Shown in pieces: positions 62,492 to 64,000 of a stretch of DNA of 64,000 bases (position 1 is the stretch's first letter; every line of letters starts with the position of its first letter). Under the pieces are notes generated by a model that worked only from the letters and a program-made list of their open reading frames with translations, made no database searches and was not told the origin of the DNA. The stretch covers positions 248,001 to 312,000 of the forward strand of contig NZ_JARVWP010000004.1 of the NCBI RefSeq assembly GCF_029846235.1, written 5' to 3'. This DNA comes from Bradyrhizobium sp. CER78 (GTDB taxonomy: Bacteria > Pseudomonadota > Alphaproteobacteria > Rhizobiales > Xanthobacteraceae). A program made the position numbers and the translations under genes.

Positions 62492-64000
62492 TCATGGCAA
62501 CGCCCGCGCCAGCAGCGCGCGCTGATCGGCATCGGACAGGTCCACCGCGCCGTACATGCCGGCGTGGCGTTCGGCAAGCCGTGTCGCCGCGAACAGTTCG
62601 GCATTGTCAGGCGAGACCTGGTTGAGCGCCGCGGCCGCCGCCAGCAGCGCCAGCTTCTCGACTGCAAGCCGCGCGATGCGCTCGCTGTCCGGACGGCGGA
62701 ACGATTGTCCGATCGACGCGACAGCCTCGGCCGCGCCCGGCAGGCCCTTGGTCTCGTCGGCGAGTGCACCCAAGACGGCGAGCGCGGCGTCGGCCTCGCG
62801 GCCGAGCGCGCGCAACACGTCGAGGCACATCACGTTCCCTGAGCCTTCCCAGATCGCGTTGACCGGCGACTCCCGGTAATGCCGCGCCAGAATGCCCTCC
62901 TCGACATAGCCGTTGCCGCCGAGGCATTCCATCGCCTCATAGAGGAAGCCGGGCGCGCTCTTGCAGGTCCAGTATTTGATCGCCGGCGTCAGCAACCGCA
63001 TGTAAGCGGCCTCGCCTGCGTCGCTGGGCGCGCGATCGAAGGCGCGGCAGAGCCGCATTACCAGCGCGATGGACGCCTCGACATGCAGCGCCATGTCCGA
63101 GAGTACCGCCTGCATCAACGGCTGGTCGGCGAGATGCTTCTGAAACACGCTGCGATGCCGCGCGTGATTGAGCGCATGCGCCAGCCCCGAGCGCATCAGG
63201 CCAACGGATGCGATCGCGCAATCCTGCCGCGTCAGTTGCACCATCTGGATGATGGTGCGGATGCCCTTGCCCTCCTCGCCGATCAATTCGGCATACGCGC
63301 CGTGGAATTCGACCTCCGAGGAGGCATTGGAGCGGTTGCCGAGCTTGTCCTTCAGCCGTTGGAAGTGGATCGCGTTGACGGTGCCGTCGGGCGCAAAGCG
63401 CGGCATGAAGAAGCAGCTCAGGCCGCCGTTGGCCTGCGCCAGCACCAGGAATGCGTCGCACATCGGCGCCGACATGAACCATTTGTGGCCGGTGATGCGC
63501 CAGGCGCCGCCATCGGGCTCGGCGCGCGTCGTGTTGGCGCGCACATCGGTGCCGCCCTGCTTCTCCGTCATGCCCATGCCGAGCGTCATGCCGCGCTTGG
63601 TCCACCACGGCGCAAAGCTCGGGTCATAAGCGCGCGTGCCGATGACCGGCATCGTCTTCGCCAGGATCTCCGGCTGCGAGGCCAGCGCCGCGACCGAGGC
63701 ACGCGTCATCGTGATCGGGCAGAGATGGCCGGTCTCGACCTGGGAGGCGATGTAGAATTTCGCCGCGCGCACCACCTCGGCCGCGCCACCGGCCGGCTTG
63801 CCGTCCATGGTCCAGGTCGAATTGTGCACACCGGCATGGGCGGACTGCGCCATCAGCTCGTGATAGGCCGGATGAAACTCGACCTCGTCGCGGCGATTGC
63901 CCCTGGCATCGAAGGTGCGCAGCTTCGGCGTGTTCTCGTTGGCGACGCGGCCGCGTTCCGCCATCACGGCGGAGCCCCAATGCTTGCCGAAATCGGAGAG
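62492..64000 (-). CDS. AidB-like acyl-CoA dehydrogenase, 5' end outside window
   Basis: 502 codons are visible. The frame is open to the window edge at 64000, with in-frame sequence LSDFGKHWGSAV before the first Met, so the N-terminus is beyond. It has the AidB-type pattern: EVEFHPAYHELM, MGMTEKQGGTDVRANTT, the FAD-binding KDKLGNRSNASSEVEF and YWTCKSAPGFLYEAMECLGG with NGYVEEG. AidB-like proteins oxidise acyl-CoA or take part in the alkylation response; which applies here is not clear. It is transcribed toward the CPBP protease gene. Confidence 0.93.
   Translation of the reverse strand, partial: LSDFGKHWGSAVMAERGRVANENTPKLRTFDARGNRRDEVEFHPAYHELMAQSAHAGVHNSTWTMDGKPAGGAAEVVRAAKFYIASQVETGHLCPITMTRASVAALASQPEILAKTMPVIGTRAYDPSFAPWWTKRGMTLGMGMTEKQGGTDVRANTTRAEPDGGAWRITGHKWFMSAPMCDAFLVLAQANGGLSCFFMPRFAPDGTVNAIHFQRLKDKLGNRSNASSEVEFHGAYAELIGEEGKGIRTIIQMVQLTRQDCAIASVGLMRSGLAHALNHARHRSVFQKHLADQPLMQAVLSDMALHVEASIALVMRLCRAFDRAPSDAGEAAYMRLLTPAIKYWTCKSAPGFLYEAMECLGGNGYVEEGILARHYRESPVNAIWEGSGNVMCLDVLRALGREADAALAVLGALADETKGLPGAAEAVASIGQSFRRPDSERIARLAVEKLALLAAAAALNQVSPDNAELFAATRLAERHAGMYGAVDLSDADQRALLARALP

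Overview
The window is a piece of a GC-rich alphaproteobacterial chromosome, most likely Bradyrhizobium or a close relative. This is inferred from the Mg-type HemB (Asp replacing the zinc Cys residues), the rpoZ-rel-pdxJ-acpS-lepB-rnc-era order, several conserved small proteins I recognise from that genus, and interspersed palindromic repeats that look like the families common there. No CRISPR array, rRNA, phage or complete insertion sequence was seen. There is one tRNA, Ser(GCU). Function calls come from reading motifs by eye; no database search was possible.

Layout. 1-5140: the 3' part of hemB, a DUF6151-like protein, an RDD membrane protein, the N-end-rule transferase bpt, a secreted protein and the manganese importer mntH with a likely Mur/Fur box. 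5228-8857: a membrane-maintenance operon of a PspA-like protein, a YqiJ-like OB-fold membrane protein and a YqiK-like flotillin, closed by a terminator. The PspA-like protein carries a 160-residue N-terminal extension that resembles the N-terminal part of IS605 OrfB/TnpB. This is the most unusual thing in the window. 8940-15638: an MFS exporter, a class III cyclase, a DMT exporter divergent from an MmyB-type regulator, an MBL hydrolase and a His-rich CDF metal exporter.

15829-26389 is a minus-strand housekeeping block: parC, recO, a small membrane protein, era, rnc, lepB, acpS, pdxJ, rel and rpoZ, several of them coupled by overlapping start and stop codons. 26750-33865 holds a NYN-domain protein overlapping a family 5 uracil-DNA glycosylase, a peroxiredoxin, smpB, mscL, dapA, a lytic transglycosylase with a Lys/Ala-rich linker, and the tRNA. 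34071-36567 is a run of small, mostly secreted or unknown proteins. 36682-42957 holds three transporter/regulator pairs: DMT/AraC, thioesterase-MFS/LysR with two matching palindromes, and AraC/TSUP. 43061-44792 is gene-poor, with a nested inverted repeat and a 32-residue Lys/Ala-rich basic protein.

44793-50232 carries gatB, a patatin lipoprotein, an unknown gene, gatA, a second unknown gene and gatC, all on the minus strand. 50472-55332 holds two very small genes, two nitronate monooxygenases divergent from a LysR regulator, then ruvX and an auxin-efflux-type carrier. The next 3.6 kb is one large gene for a secreted protein with six 106-residue tandem repeats. It is flanked by the intact 3' end of the carrier gene and a decayed copy of that same 3' end, as if it had been inserted there. 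The window closes with a membrane protein, a small Myb-like protein, an ABC binding protein, a probably frameshifted Imm35/YrhB gene, a CPBP protease and an AidB-like acyl-CoA dehydrogenase cut by the window edge.
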